In this document: piece by piece, positions 43,629-53,607 of the stretch
Layout of the letters: the number at the start of each line of letters is the position of its first letter
Numbering within the stretch: the first letter of the stretch is position 1
Source: Candidatus Izemoplasma sp.
GTDB lineage: Bacteria > Bacillota_I > Bacilli_A > Izemoplasmatales > Izemoplasmataceae
Direction of reading: 5' to 3'
Length of the DNA stretch: 64,000 nucleotides
Assembly: GCA_007132465.1 (NCBI GenBank)
Contig: SLOP01000025.1
Coordinates: 1 to 64,000, forward strand
Notes under the pieces: model-generated
Database searches by the model: none
Told to the model about the DNA's origin: nothing
What the model saw: the letters and a program-made list of their open reading frames with translations, nothing else
Made by a program: the position numbers and the translations under genes

Positions 43629-45722
43629 ATGCCAGACATTCATCAATCGGTTCCCAAAATCGACGCCAAAGAAAAAATATCAGGTCGCATGACGTACGTT
43701 GCCGACATGCGGTACGACGACATGTTGTATGCGAAAACGGTGCGCTCATCTCAGGCTCACGCGCGCATTCGTTCGGTGCGTGTGCCAACCCTTCCTGAAG
43801 GGTATCACGTCGTCGACCATCGAGACATCCCGGGCAAAAACGTCGTCAAAATGATTTTTGATGATTGGCCGGTGTTTGCCAGCGATACAGTACATCATGT
43901 TGGCGAACCCATCATGCTCGTGGTCGGTCCAGATAAACGCATCGTGCAAACGTTGGTTGATGCCATTGTGATTGATTATGAGCCCCTTAACCCAACGTTT
44001 TCCATGACCGACAGTGTCGTTAACTACCATTACGATAAGGGCGATCCGGCCTCGGCCTTCAAGGCGGCGGACACCACGGTTGCTTATGACTACGAAACCG
44101 GTTACCAGGAACAAGCCTACATCGAACCACAAGGTTTCATCGGCACTTACGACGATGAACGCATTCACCTCATCGGTTCGATTCAGGCCCCTTATTATGT
44201 TAAAAACGCCGTCATCGATACGATGGCGTGCGATCCCGATGCCATTCGCGTGGTGCAAGCCACCGTCGGTGGCGCTTTTGGTGGGAAAGAAGAATTCCCA
44301 TCGCTCATGGGGTGTCAGCTTGCGGTGGCCCTCAACAAAATCAAGCGACCAATTAAGCTAATATACGAACGCGAAGAAGACATGGATGTCACCACCAAGC
44401 GTCATCCTTCCAAAACCCGCATTGAAGGAGCCATCAAGGAGGGAAGAATCACGGCGCTTCGCATTCACATCGGCATTGACGGCGGTGCGTTTATCGGCCT
44501 TTCAGGCGTCGTGTTGTCGCGCGCTATCATTGCAGCCACCTCAGCATACACCGTTGACAACCTCGACGTGTCGGGCGATGTGTATAAGACCAACACGGTG
44601 CCTAATGGTGCATTTCGAGGCTTTGGGGCACCGCAGATGATTTATGCCGTCGAGATGTTTTTTCACCATGTCGCTAAACACCTGAACGTCGACGTGCATG
44701 ACTTCCGCCTCAAACACCTTGCCAAACAAGGCAATCACACATCGACGAGCGGCCTTTTCCGCGACCCGATTTTGATGCCTGAGATGATTGAACGCGCGTG
44801 TGCGATGTCTGATTATCACACCAAGCGAAAAGCGTACGCCAACCCCGAGGTTTATAAAGGCATTGGCATGAGCTGGTTTCTGCATGGATGTGGGTTCACC
44901 GGCAGCGGCGAAGCCGAGCACATCAAAGCCAAAATCAAATTGGAAAAGCTCCCTGACGGTCTTGTCTATTTACGTGTCGCCGCCGTTGACATGGGCCAAG
45001 GCGCAAAAACCACGTTGATGAAAGTGGCGGCAAAAACGCTCGACTTGCCGCTTGAACGCATACGTTATGAGAACCCGGACACCGACCTCGTGCCGGATTC
45101 CGGCCCGACGGTGGCTTCACGCACGGCGATGGTCGTCGGTGGTTTGGTGGCCCGCGCCGCCACCAAACTAAAGAAAACATGGATTGACGATGAGCATCAA
45201 GTCATCCACGAACAGTACGTGCAACCTGATTATGTCCGTTGGAACCAAGACACCTTCACCGGTGACGCTTACCCTGCGTATTCATGGGGCGTTAACGTGG
45301 TGGAAGTCGAAGTCGATAAAACGACGCTCGAGGTTGAGGTTAAACATATCTGGTCAACCTACGACGTCGGCCAATCGCTTGACGATAACATTGTGCTCGG
45401 TCAAGCCGATGGCGGCACCGCCCAAGGCGTTGCTTATGGCTACCTTGAAGTGATGCGCCATCGTGAGGGAAAACTTCTACACAAAAACATGACCGATTAC
45501 GTCATTCCCACCGCGGTTGACATGGCTAAGACGACGACCGAACTGTATAATAACCCCTTCGCTCTTGGCCCGTATGGCGCAAAAGGTGCCGGGGAGTTGA
45601 CGCTTGTCGGTGGTGCCCCTGCTGTGGCGCTCGCCATCGAGATGGCGATTGGTAAGCGAGTTCATGCCATTCCCGCGACGCCAGAATACTTGATGGAGGT
45701 GCTTCATCATGCCAACGATTAA
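43629..45722 (+). CDS. Molybdenum hydroxylase catalytic subunit (set B)
   Basis: A 697-residue Mo-binding subunit of a second xanthine-dehydrogenase-type enzyme. Motifs are ATVGGAFGGKEEFPSL (about residues 213-228), GAFRGFGAPQMIYAVE (about 330), DMGQGAKTTLMKVAAKTLD and GPYGAKGAGELTLVGGAPAV with the catalytic Glu. It has the classic GAFRGFG with Phe, unlike set A, and is about 75 residues shorter. Gene order is Mo, Fe-S, FAD, the reverse of set A. A different purine or oxidation step from set A is expected. Confidence 0.92.
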   Translation: MPDIHQSVPKIDAKEKISGRMTYVADMRYDDMLYAKTVRSSQAHARIRSVRVPTLPEGYHVVDHRDIPGKNVVKMIFDDWPVFASDTVHHVGEPIMLVVGPDKRIVQTLVDAIVIDYEPLNPTFSMTDSVVNYHYDKGDPASAFKAADTTVAYDYETGYQEQAYIEPQGFIGTYDDERIHLIGSIQAPYYVKNAVIDTMACDPDAIRVVQATVGGAFGGKEEFPSLMGCQLAVALNKIKRPIKLIYEREEDMDVTTKRHPSKTRIEGAIKEGRITALRIHIGIDGGAFIGLSGVVLSRAIIAATSAYTVDNLDVSGDVYKTNTVPNGAFRGFGAPQMIYAVEMFFHHVAKHLNVDVHDFRLKHLAKQGNHTSTSGLFRDPILMPEMIERACAMSDYHTKRKAYANPEVYKGIGMSWFLHGCGFTGSGEAEHIKAKIKLEKLPDGLVYLRVAAVDMGQGAKTTLMKVAAKTLDLPLERIRYENPDTDLVPDSGPTVASRTAMVVGGLVARAATKLKKTWIDDEHQVIHEQYVQPDYVRWNQDTFTGDAYPAYSWGVNVVEVEVDKTTLEVEVKHIWSTYDVGQSLDDNIVLGQADGGTAQGVAYGYLEVMRHREGKLLHKNMTDYVIPTAVDMAKTTTELYNNPFALGPYGAKGAGELTLVGGAPAVALAIEMAIGKRVHAIPATPEYLMEVLHHAND

Positions 45723-46182
45723 CTTCACTTTAAACGGCAAACCCGTGTCCCTGAACACGGACCCCACACGCCGATTTCTCGACGTGTTGCGTGAAGAGCT
45801 TACACTCACCGGACCTAAAGAAGGCTGTGGCGAAGGCGAATGCGGAGCCTGTGCCGTGCTCATTGACGGCCACATCACCAACAGCTGTATTTTACCGCTC
45901 GGCAACGTTTCGGGCCGTGAGGTGATGACCATCGAAGGGTATAGAGAAACCAAGCGATACCGCGTGCTTGAAGAAGCGTATATCGCGGAAGGCGCCGTTC
46001 AATGCGGCATCTGCATTCCCGGCATGATCATCGCCTCAGAAAGTCTGTTGGCACACAACCCTCATCCCACCGACGATGACATCCGCATCGGCCTCTCGGG
46101 TAACCTTTGTCGCTGCACCGGATACAACATGATTGTGCGCGCCGTTAAACGCGCCGCAACGAGGGGGAAGGGATTATGGTAA
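45709..46182 (+). CDS. Molybdenum hydroxylase [2Fe-2S] subunit (set B)
   Basis: A 157-residue two-cluster ferredoxin subunit. Cluster ligands are in GCGEGECGACAVL with a later Cys, and in QCGICIPG and NLCRCTGY. It overlaps its Mo subunit by 14 bases and its FAD subunit by seven. It keeps the canonical GxGECGAC motif, while set A has the divergent GCDAASCGVC. Confidence 0.95.
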   Translation: MPTINFTLNGKPVSLNTDPTRRFLDVLREELTLTGPKEGCGEGECGACAVLIDGHITNSCILPLGNVSGREVMTIEGYRETKRYRVLEEAYIAEGAVQCGICIPGMIIASESLLAHNPHPTDDDIRIGLSGNLCRCTGYNMIVRAVKRAATRGKGLW

Positions 46183-47018
46183 GCCACGTCATTCCCAAAA
46201 CTTACGCCGAGGCCTTAACGGTGTTAAAGGCAGGGAATCATCGGGTCATCGCTGGGGGCACCGACATGATGGTTCGCCATCGTGCGTGGGCGGGGCTTCC
46301 ACCCTTGTTTGACAAACCGGTGTTATTTGCCTTTACTTTATCAGAACTTAAATACGTCAAAGAAGATGAGCAGGTTATCTGCATCGGCGCGATGACCGAC
46401 CTAGAAACGTTGCTTCATCACGAGCGCACACCAGCACTGCTGCGTCAGGTCATCGCAATCATGGCATCGCCAGCGATACGCTACGTCTCAACCCTCGCCG
46501 GAAACATTGTTAACGCTTCGCCGGCAGCCGACAGTTTATTGGCACTGTATGCCCTTGATGCCCAAGTGGTGCTTGAAAGCACCAGTGGGAAACGCATCCT
46601 CTCGATTGAGAAGACCATTGTCGGTCCAGGGAAAACGGTGCTTCACGACGACGAGATGGTGGCTGAAATACGCATCCCGAAAACCCGTTTTACGCACACA
46701 ATGTTTCGAAAAGTCGGAGGCCGTCGTGCCGATGCCATCACGAAAATTGGTTTTGTCGGTTGCGCAACGGTGAACGAGGGTATCATTCGCGATCTACGCT
46801 TAGTTTTCAATGCCGTCGCTCCGGTGGTGGTCCGAGAAAAATCTGTCGAAGCGCTGCACGTTGGTCACAGCGTTAAGAATGTGCTGAGTGATACTGACAC
46901 GCTCATGCACCACTACAGCGAACACATTAAACCGATTGATGATCAACGCTCCAATCAGCATTATCGGAAGGAAGCGGCTTTAAGGCTTGCAAGGCACTTC
47001 CTTGACACTTTGGCTTGA
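46176..47018 (+). CDS. Molybdenum hydroxylase FAD subunit (set B)
   Basis: A 280-residue FAD-binding subunit. IAGGTDMMVRHR near residue 25 and STLAGNIVNASPAADSLLALYAL (about 107-129) are the two FAD contacts of the CoxM/XdhB family. It completes the second heterotrimer and is followed after 14 bases by adenine deaminase. Confidence 0.93.
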   Translation: MVSHVIPKTYAEALTVLKAGNHRVIAGGTDMMVRHRAWAGLPPLFDKPVLFAFTLSELKYVKEDEQVICIGAMTDLETLLHHERTPALLRQVIAIMASPAIRYVSTLAGNIVNASPAADSLLALYALDAQVVLESTSGKRILSIEKTIVGPGKTVLHDDEMVAEIRIPKTRFTHTMFRKVGGRRADAITKIGFVGCATVNEGIIRDLRLVFNAVAPVVVREKSVEALHVGHSVKNVLSDTDTLMHHYSEHIKPIDDQRSNQHYRKEAALRLARHFLDTLA

Positions 47019-47032
47019 GAAAGGGTGGTCCC

Positions 47033-48757
47033 ATGAACGCAAAAACACGTGTTTTCGCTGCCTTAGGTAACCATCCCGTTGACACGCTTTTCACCAACGC
47101 TAAGTTGGTTAACGTGTTCACCGGGGAAATCGATTCGACCGATGTCGCGGTGCATGGCGGTGTCGTGGTCGGCTACGGTCACTACGACGCCAAGGAAACC
47201 ATCGACCTTAAAGGCGCATATTTAGCGCCTGGATTCATTGATGGTCACGTGCACATCGAATCATCGATGTTGACACCGGGAGAGTTCGCCCGGGTCGTGG
47301 TTCCCAAAGGGACGACGACGGTCATTGCCGACCCGCATGAAATTGCCAACGTTATCGGGTTAGATGGCATCCGTTATATGCTGAACGCAAGCGAAAACAT
47401 CCCGCTTAATGTCCGCATCATGGTGCCAAGCTGTGTGCCGGCGACGAGTTTTGAAAATGCCGGAGCCAGCATCGACGCCAACGACATCGCCTCAATTAAA
47501 GACCACCCGCGTGTGCTCGGGCTTGGCGAGGTCATGGATTACCCTGCGGTGATGCAAGGCGATGACGCGATGTTTGATAAACTTGCGGTGATGCATGGGA
47601 AGCCCATCGACGGTCATGCTCCAGACATCCTTGGCAAAGAACTCAGCGCCTATGCCGCCGCCGGCGTTCAAACCGACCATGAATGCACAAAAACCGAAAG
47701 CCTCATCGAACGTATCCGCCGTGGCATGTATGTGCATCTTCGCGAAGGGTCAGCCACGCGAAACACCCGTGAACTGCTCAAGGCGGTGACAGAAGAAAAC
47801 TACCACCGCTTACTGTTTTGCACCGACGATAAACACCCTGAAGACATCGTCGCTGAAGGGCACATTAACCATAATGTCAACCTCGCCATCAAGGCAGGGG
47901 TTAAACCGATGCATGCGATTCGCATGGGCACGTTGAATGCGGCTGCGTGTTACGGATTACACGATGTTGGCGCGCTTGGCATCGGGTATCGTGCCGACAT
48001 GATTGTGTTTGACAATCTTACAATCATCACCCCTCGTGATGTTTACAAAGATGGCAAGCGCGTCGTCAAAGACGGCGTGGCCACTTTTACCATCACGCCC
48101 TACAAAGAAAACGCCGTGACGCAATCCGTCAACGTTCACCGTGACACGCTGGATTTTCGTTTGCCACTGAAGGGTGATAAAGCCCGTGTCATCGGCATCA
48201 TTCAAAACAACATCACCACCCGCCATGAAATACGGCAGGTTCCGGTCAAAGATGGCGAGTACGTTCACAACCGGCAAAGCGGACTGAACAAGCTTGCCGT
48301 CATCGAACGCCACCGCCACACCGGCAATGTCGGCGTGGGTTTGGTTTCAGGCTATGATATCGAAAATGGCGCCCTCGCCATGACCATCGCCCACGATTCA
48401 CACAACCTCATCGTCATCGGCGACAACGACCACGCCATGCGACTGGCGGCTGAGCGCATCATCGATATGCAAGGTGGTATCGTGCTTGTTCAAGGTGAAG
48501 ACGTTGTCGATGCCTTGCCGCTTGACATCGCCGGCATCATGTCAAGCAAATCCGCTGAGCATGTTGCTGAAACGCTTACACGAATCGGGAAAAAGGCACG
48601 TTCAATGGGTTTGAATGAGGCCATTGATGATCCATTTATTACGCTGGCTTTCTTATCTTTACCAGTGATTCCCGAACTCAAGTTAACCGATCGCGGCTTG
48701 TTTGACGTCGCCTCATTTAAGCACGTTGCCATCGAACCAGAAAGCGAGGACAGCTAA
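47033..48757 (+). CDS. ade: Adenine deaminase
   Basis: A 574-residue amidohydrolase converting adenine to hypoxanthine and ammonia. GFIDGHVHIESSMLTP gives the first metal site, IADPHEIANV and TDDKHPEDI are family signatures, and the C-terminal region has the typical adenine deaminase extension with HDSHNLIVIGDND. Length matches bacterial Ade/AdeC. It feeds hypoxanthine to the molybdenum hydroxylases. ATG 47033 is chosen because AAGGGTGG lies five bases upstream. Confidence 0.96.
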   Translation: MNAKTRVFAALGNHPVDTLFTNAKLVNVFTGEIDSTDVAVHGGVVVGYGHYDAKETIDLKGAYLAPGFIDGHVHIESSMLTPGEFARVVVPKGTTTVIADPHEIANVIGLDGIRYMLNASENIPLNVRIMVPSCVPATSFENAGASIDANDIASIKDHPRVLGLGEVMDYPAVMQGDDAMFDKLAVMHGKPIDGHAPDILGKELSAYAAAGVQTDHECTKTESLIERIRRGMYVHLREGSATRNTRELLKAVTEENYHRLLFCTDDKHPEDIVAEGHINHNVNLAIKAGVKPMHAIRMGTLNAAACYGLHDVGALGIGYRADMIVFDNLTIITPRDVYKDGKRVVKDGVATFTITPYKENAVTQSVNVHRDTLDFRLPLKGDKARVIGIIQNNITTRHEIRQVPVKDGEYVHNRQSGLNKLAVIERHRHTGNVGVGLVSGYDIENGALAMTIAHDSHNLIVIGDNDHAMRLAAERIIDMQGGIVLVQGEDVVDALPLDIAGIMSSKSAEHVAETLTRIGKKARSMGLNEAIDDPFITLAFLSLPVIPELKLTDRGLFDVASFKHVAIEPESEDS

Positions 48758-50001
48758 TGGAACACGTGATGCACGGCCGGTGTACCTTGTGTGATCGGAC
48801 CGCTGACACGGAGAAGCACTTGACGTGTCCCTCGTGTGGTGAACAAGGTATTTTAGAGATAGAGTATGATTACGTAACCATGAAACAAACCATCAACCAC
48901 GCGTACTTTCAAAACAACGTAGACCCCACGTTGTGGCGCTACCGTCCGATGATGAGCCTCAAGGATACCGATTTTACTCGCGGTCTTTACTTGCCACTGA
49001 CACCGCTCATCGACGCGCCACGGCTTGCCCGAGACCTTGGAATTAACGCACTGCGCCTGAAAGATGAAACGCGACAACCCACCGGTTCGCTTAAAGATCG
49101 TGCCTCGGCCGTTGCGTGCTTCAAGGCCTTGGAACAAGGTGCCACGCACGTCGCGTGTGCATCCACGGGAAACGCGGCTTCGAGTTTGGCTGGAAACGCG
49201 GCCAAACTGGGATTGCAGTCAGTGATTTTCGTCCCTGAGCGCGCCCCCAAAGGCAAACTCGCTCAGTTAATGGTATACGGGGCCGATGTGGTGCGTGTTC
49301 AAGGCGATTATAAGGCAGCGTTTACGTTGTCCAAAGCCGCCATTGATCACCACGGATGGTACAACCGGAACGCTGCCATCAACCCGCATCTGGTCGAAGG
49401 AAAGAAGACAGTGGCGCTTGAGATTGCTGAGCAATGTCTGTTTGAGCCCCCCGATTGGGTGGTTGTCTCGGTGGGCGATGGATGCACTATTGCCGGCGTG
49501 CATAAAGGGTTCTACGACCTGAAACAACTCGGATTGATCAATCGTGTGCCCAAACTCCTTGGCGTTCAAGCTGAAGGTTGTGCCCCGTTCGCCCTCGCCC
49601 ATGAGACCCAACAAAACCTAGTTGAATGCGAAGAAAACACGCTTGCCGATTCGATTGCTGTCGGTATACCACGCAACCCTGTCAAGGGCTTGCGAGCGGT
49701 CAAGCGCTCCAATGGCGCTTTTGTGAGGGTGAGCGATGAGGCCATCCTTGAGGCCATGAAGACGCTTGGAAAAACCGAAGGTGTGTTCGCAGAACCGGCC
49801 GCAAGCGCCGTGATTGCCGGCCTATCGGTAGCCCTTAAAACCAACCTGATTGCACCCGAAACCACGGTCGTTGCTATCATTACTGGCAACGGCTTAAAAG
49901 ACACCGACAGCGCCAACCGCGCCACCGGTGAGGCAGCGCACCTACCTGCCGATTTACCCACCTTGATAGCGCATAGAAAGGATCGTGATAACCATGCGTA
50001 A
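48757..50001 (+). CDS. Threonine synthase-like PLP enzyme with zinc ribbon
   Basis: A 414-residue fold-II PLP enzyme. An N-terminal zinc ribbon (CTLC and CPSC, residues ~8-29) precedes the catalytic domain; the Schiff-base lysine is in PTGSLKDRAS, with ASTGNAASSLAGNAA binding the substrate carboxylate. The family converts phosphohomoserine to threonine, but the gene is locked inside a purine operon (one-base overlap with ade, eight with the next PLP gene), so a lyase acting on an amino-acid fragment of purine breakdown is more likely. Confidence 0.8.
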   Translation: MEHVMHGRCTLCDRTADTEKHLTCPSCGEQGILEIEYDYVTMKQTINHAYFQNNVDPTLWRYRPMMSLKDTDFTRGLYLPLTPLIDAPRLARDLGINALRLKDETRQPTGSLKDRASAVACFKALEQGATHVACASTGNAASSLAGNAAKLGLQSVIFVPERAPKGKLAQLMVYGADVVRVQGDYKAAFTLSKAAIDHHGWYNRNAAINPHLVEGKKTVALEIAEQCLFEPPDWVVVSVGDGCTIAGVHKGFYDLKQLGLINRVPKLLGVQAEGCAPFALAHETQQNLVECEENTLADSIAVGIPRNPVKGLRAVKRSNGAFVRVSDEAILEAMKTLGKTEGVFAEPAASAVIAGLSVALKTNLIAPETTVVAIITGNGLKDTDSANRATGEAAHLPADLPTLIAHRKDRDNHA

Positions 50002-51364
50002 GATACCCTATGGACCAACGTATGCGGAAATGTTAAATCCGCACACTATTGATCCAACGGTTCGCCGGCGCGCCTTAGACGCCAGCGACGATGAATTTAA
50101 CCCATTGAACCTTTTTAACATCACGTGGAAAAACGCTGATAACGCCGTTAACAAAATCGTTTTACCCAGTGCACTGACGGGCGTCGATGCCACCATCGTG
50201 GTGTTGCTCGGGAAAGATTTCCCTTCCGGTTCGCATAAAGTCGGCCCCGCTTATGCCACCTTGATTGAAGGCTGTGTCGACGGCGATATCGTTCCCGGAA
50301 AACACACAATCTTGGGTCCGTCGACCGGTAATTTTGGCATTGGCGTGTCCTACATTTGCAACTTGATGAAGTACGATGCCATTGTCATCATGCCGGACAC
50401 CATGAGCAAAGAGCGATATGACCGGATCAAACACTACGGTGCAGAACTCGAACTGACACCAGGCACCGAATCTGACGTTATCTTGACGTTGGAGAAAACC
50501 CATGACATGGTCAAGAAAAACAAACATCACCGCGCGCTTGCCCAATTTGAACTGATGCCTAACTATCGGTTTCATCGCCACGTGACAGGTCACAGCGCCA
50601 TCGAAGCTGTCCGCGGCATAGGCAACGAACGCATTGCCCTTTTTGCCTCGGCCCCGGGAAGCGCTGGCACGCTGGCGGCCGGAGACGCGATTAAAGAAGC
50701 CTTTCCTGAAGCACGTGTCGCGGCGCTTGAGCCTTATGAGTGTTCGACGCTGACCGACGGCGGCCGTGGACAACATCGCATCGAAGGCATTGGCGATAAA
50801 ATGTGCACACTGATTCATAACGTGCTGACGACCGATTTTCTCGTCTTGGTCGAGGATGAAGCGTCGGTACGCGGACTTAAAGTGCTTCGCGATGGGCAAT
50901 CGGTGCTTGCCAAGCACGGTATCGACGAAGCGATGTTCCACCGCATGCGCGATCTCTTCGGGGTCAGTGGCATCTGCAACATTCTCGGGGCCATCAAGAT
51001 GGCTAAACACCTGAAGCTTGGGCCCGACGACAACGTTGTGACAGTCGCCACCGATGGGTTTGACCGGTACGACTCTGTGCTGGACGATCTGAATAAACGT
51101 AGTTTAGAGACCAGCGATTACGTGCTTGAACGGTGGTTTAAAGACGTGTTCATGCAGGCTGATACACGCCACATCACAGACGTGCGTCACCCAGAAGCCA
51201 AAGCACGCTTGTTCAAGCAAAAAGAAGACGATTGGTTAAAGTTCGGGTATTCACAAGCTTACCTTGACCAAATGAAAACAATGCAATTTTGGCATGAAGA
51301 GTACGCAAAAATCCACACTTACAACGAAACCATCATGCAACAACGAAAGGATGACTCACAATGA
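49994..51364 (+). CDS. Second PLP fold-II enzyme, cysteine-synthase-like
   Basis: A 456-residue PLP protein. The Schiff-base lysine is probably in [26 protein letters not shown] is the carboxylate loop and [15 protein letters not shown] the phosphate loop. It has a long C-terminal extension beyond the core (about residues 370-456). It is not close to E. coli YgeX (diaminopropionate ammonia-lyase) in motif layout but may do the equivalent step. Coupled to the preceding PLP gene and to ygeY by overlaps of eight and four bases. Confidence 0.75.
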   Translation: MRKIPYGPTYAEMLNPHTIDPTVRRRALDASDDEFNPLNLFNITWKNADNAVNKIVLPSALTGVDATIVVLLGKDFPSGSHKVGPAYATLIEGCVDGDIVPGKHTILGPSTGNFGIGVSYICNLMKYDAIVIMPDTMSKERYDRIKHYGAELELTPGTESDVILTLEKTHDMVKKNKHHRALAQFELMPNYRFHRHVTGHSAIEAVRGIGNERIALFASAPGSAGTLAAGDAIKEAFPEARVAALEPYECSTLTDGGRGQHRIEGIGDKMCTLIHNVLTTDFLVLVEDEASVRGLKVLRDGQSVLAKHGIDEAMFHRMRDLFGVSGICNILGAIKMAKHLKLGPDDNVVTVATDGFDRYDSVLDDLNKRSLETSDYVLERWFKDVFMQADTRHITDVRHPEAKARLFKQKEDDWLKFGYSQAYLDQMKTMQFWHEEYAKIHTYNETIMQQRKDDSQ

Positions 51365-52578
51365 AAAAAACCATGCAAGCCATTCACCGCGCCGCCCAAA
51401 AATACGAAGCGGACATCACCGCGTTTTTGCGCGACATGATTCGGATACCAAGCGAGTCGGGCGACGAGAAAAAGGTTGTCTTACGCATTAAAGAAGAAAT
51501 GGAAAAAGTGGGTTTTGATGAGGTTCGCATCGATACGATGGGCAACATCATTGGCCGCGTCGGGCACGGCAAACACGTCATTGCCATGGACGCGCACATC
51601 GACACCGTGGGCATTGGTGATCCCGACCAATGGACGTTTGACCCTTACGAAGGCTTTGAAGATGACAAGCACATCGGCGGCCGAGGCGCAAGCGACCAAG
51701 AAGGCGGCATGGCTTCCATGGTCTATGCCGGCAAAATCATTAAGGAACTTGGCCTAGAGGATGATTATACGCTCTTGATCACCGGCACGGTACAAGAAGA
51801 AGACTGCGACGGTTTGTGTTGGCAATATTTGATTGAACAAGAAAAGCTCCGTCCTGATTTTGTCGTCATCACCGAACCCACGTCTTGCAACATCTACCGT
51901 GGTCACCGTGGTCGCATGGAAATGAAGGTGACGACCAAAGGCGTTTCCTGTCACGGCAGCGCGCCTGAACGCGGCGATAATGCCATCTACAAAATGGCGC
52001 CGATTATTCAGGAAATCGAGCAGCTAAATACCCGCTTGCACGATGATCCGTTCTTAGGAAAAGGCACCATCACCATCAGCGAGATATTCTTTAGTTCGCC
52101 TTCCCGTTGTGCGGTCGCTGATGGATGCACGATTTCCATCGACCGTCGTTTAACGCATGGTGAGACACACGAAACGGCGATGGCGGAAATTCGGGCGTTG
52201 CCTTCGTTTAAAGCCGCCAACGCGACCGTGGAAATATACGATTACCAAAAGCCTTCTTACACCGGGTTTGTCTACCCCACGCAAGCGTTCTTTCCCACGT
52301 GGGTCCTAGCGCACGACCACATTGTCTGCGAAGCAACTGTCGATGCATACAAGGCACTGTTTAATGCTGAGCCAACCGTTGATAAATGGACCTTTTCAAC
52401 CAACGCTGTCAGCATCATGGGCCGACACGACATTCCGTGCATCGGCTTTGGCCCAGGCCATGAAGATCAAGCACACGCACCCAATGAAATCACCTTTAAA
52501 GATGAGCTTGTTAAAGCGTGTGCGATGTACGCTGCCATCCCACTACACTACCTTAACCATAAACGAAAGGAAGCTTGA
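51361..52578 (+). CDS. ygeY: YgeY-type M20 hydrolase
   Basis: A 405-residue zinc hydrolase of the M20/ArgE-DapE family, of the branch called YgeY (selenium metabolism-linked). Metal and catalytic residues appear in [23 protein letters not shown] and VQEEDCDG, followed by the [15 protein letters not shown] dimer domain. It probably removes an N-carbamoyl or N-acyl group from an amino acid made in purine breakdown. It starts in the stop of the PLP gene and ends one base before ygeW. Confidence 0.9.
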   Translation: MKKTMQAIHRAAQKYEADITAFLRDMIRIPSESGDEKKVVLRIKEEMEKVGFDEVRIDTMGNIIGRVGHGKHVIAMDAHIDTVGIGDPDQWTFDPYEGFEDDKHIGGRGASDQEGGMASMVYAGKIIKELGLEDDYTLLITGTVQEEDCDGLCWQYLIEQEKLRPDFVVITEPTSCNIYRGHRGRMEMKVTTKGVSCHGSAPERGDNAIYKMAPIIQEIEQLNTRLHDDPFLGKGTITISEIFFSSPSRCAVADGCTISIDRRLTHGETHETAMAEIRALPSFKAANATVEIYDYQKPSYTGFVYPTQAFFPTWVLAHDHIVCEATVDAYKALFNAEPTVDKWTFSTNAVSIMGRHDIPCIGFGPGHEDQAHAPNEITFKDELVKACAMYAAIPLHYLNHKRKEA

Positions 52579-52579
52579 C

Positions 52580-53563
52580 ATGAAGCCAAAATACAAAGGC
52601 AAACATTTTATCACCTTAGAAGATTGGACAAACGAAGAAATCAATGATTTACTCGAAACCTCACGTGAACTCAAACGACAGTTTTACGCGAACGAACCCA
52701 CCGAGTACTTAAAAAATAAAACCGCGTTTCTGATGTTTTTCGAACAATCCACCCGAACCCGTAATTCAATGGAGGCCGGCCTAGCCCAACTCGGAGGACA
52801 CGGCACGTTCCTCGACACCTCAACCATGCAAATTTCACACGGCGAATCCGCTAAAGACACCGCCGTTATTCTCTCTAGCTATGGTCACGGCATTGCAGCC
52901 CGTAACTGTTTTTGGGGCATCGGTAACCGCTTTTTGCGCGAAATGGCCAACCACGCTAGCGTGCCGGTGATGAACTTGCAGTGTGACCTTTACCACCCGA
53001 TGCAGGGACTCGCTGATTTGATGACGATTCAAGAAGTTAAGACAACGACGAAAAACCTCAAAGTATCGATTATCTGGGCATACGCTGAAAGCCACAAAAA
53101 ACCAATCAGCGTTCCGCTGACACAAGCGCTCTTGTTTCCGCGCTACGGCATGGACGTGACGTTGGCGTATCCCGAAGGGTATGAACTACCGGAATGGGTC
53201 ATTGAAAAAGCGAAAAAGAACGCCGAAGCAAACGGTGGCTCGCTGCGAGTCACTAACGACCAAGAAGCCGCGTACAAGGACGCTGACGTGGTAATCCCGA
53301 AGAATTGGGGCAGCTGGGTCAGTAACCAAAGCAGCGATGTCATCGATGACATTTTGAGTGCCAACCGTCACTGGAAATGCACCGGCGATCGCATGGCACT
53401 TGCCAAACCTGAGGTCAGCTACATGCACGCGTTGCCTGCCGACCGAGAGAACGAAGTTGAAAATGCCGTGATTGATGGGCCGGCTTCGATTGTTTATCAG
53501 GAGGCAGAAAACCGTCTGCACACCGCTAAAGCCGTGATGGTCATGACGATGGGCGATAAATAG
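52580..53563 (+). CDS. ygeW: YgeW-type carbamoyltransferase
   Basis: A 327-residue member of the aspartate/ornithine transcarbamoylase superfamily. FEQSTRTRNS is the carbamoyl-phosphate loop, HPMQGLADLMT the second contact, and HALPADR replaces the HCLP motif of ornithine enzymes, as in YgeW. Working in the breakdown direction it could release carbamoyl phosphate from a ureido compound for ATP recovery by carbamate kinase, which is not in the window. The longer frame (52322) lies inside ygeY and is rejected. Confidence 0.92.
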   Translation: MKPKYKGKHFITLEDWTNEEINDLLETSRELKRQFYANEPTEYLKNKTAFLMFFEQSTRTRNSMEAGLAQLGGHGTFLDTSTMQISHGESAKDTAVILSSYGHGIAARNCFWGIGNRFLREMANHASVPVMNLQCDLYHPMQGLADLMTIQEVKTTTKNLKVSIIWAYAESHKKPISVPLTQALLFPRYGMDVTLAYPEGYELPEWVIEKAKKNAEANGGSLRVTNDQEAAYKDADVVIPKNWGSWVSNQSSDVIDDILSANRHWKCTGDRMALAKPEVSYMHALPADRENEVENAVIDGPASIVYQEAENRLHTAKAVMVMTMGDK

Positions 53564-53573
53564 ATTAAACGTT

Positions 53574-53607
53574 AAAAAAATGAGCCCGCCATGACGGGCT
53601 CATTTTA
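53574..53607. terminator. Bidirectional terminator between ygeW and guaD
   Basis: AAAAAAATGAGCCCG-CCATGA-CGGGCTCATTTTAATA; closes the purine locus and the convergent guanine deaminase gene. Confidence 0.88.

Noticed and set aside
50162-51010. Long minus-strand ORF of 282 codons
   Set aside because: It lies wholly opposite the PLP enzyme gene, has no ribosome binding site and no recognisable motif; the plus strand carries clear family motifs.
33825-53563. Selenocysteine codons in the hydroxylase locus
   Set aside because: No in-frame TGA occurs inside any of the genes; selenium, if used, would be a labile cofactor atom.
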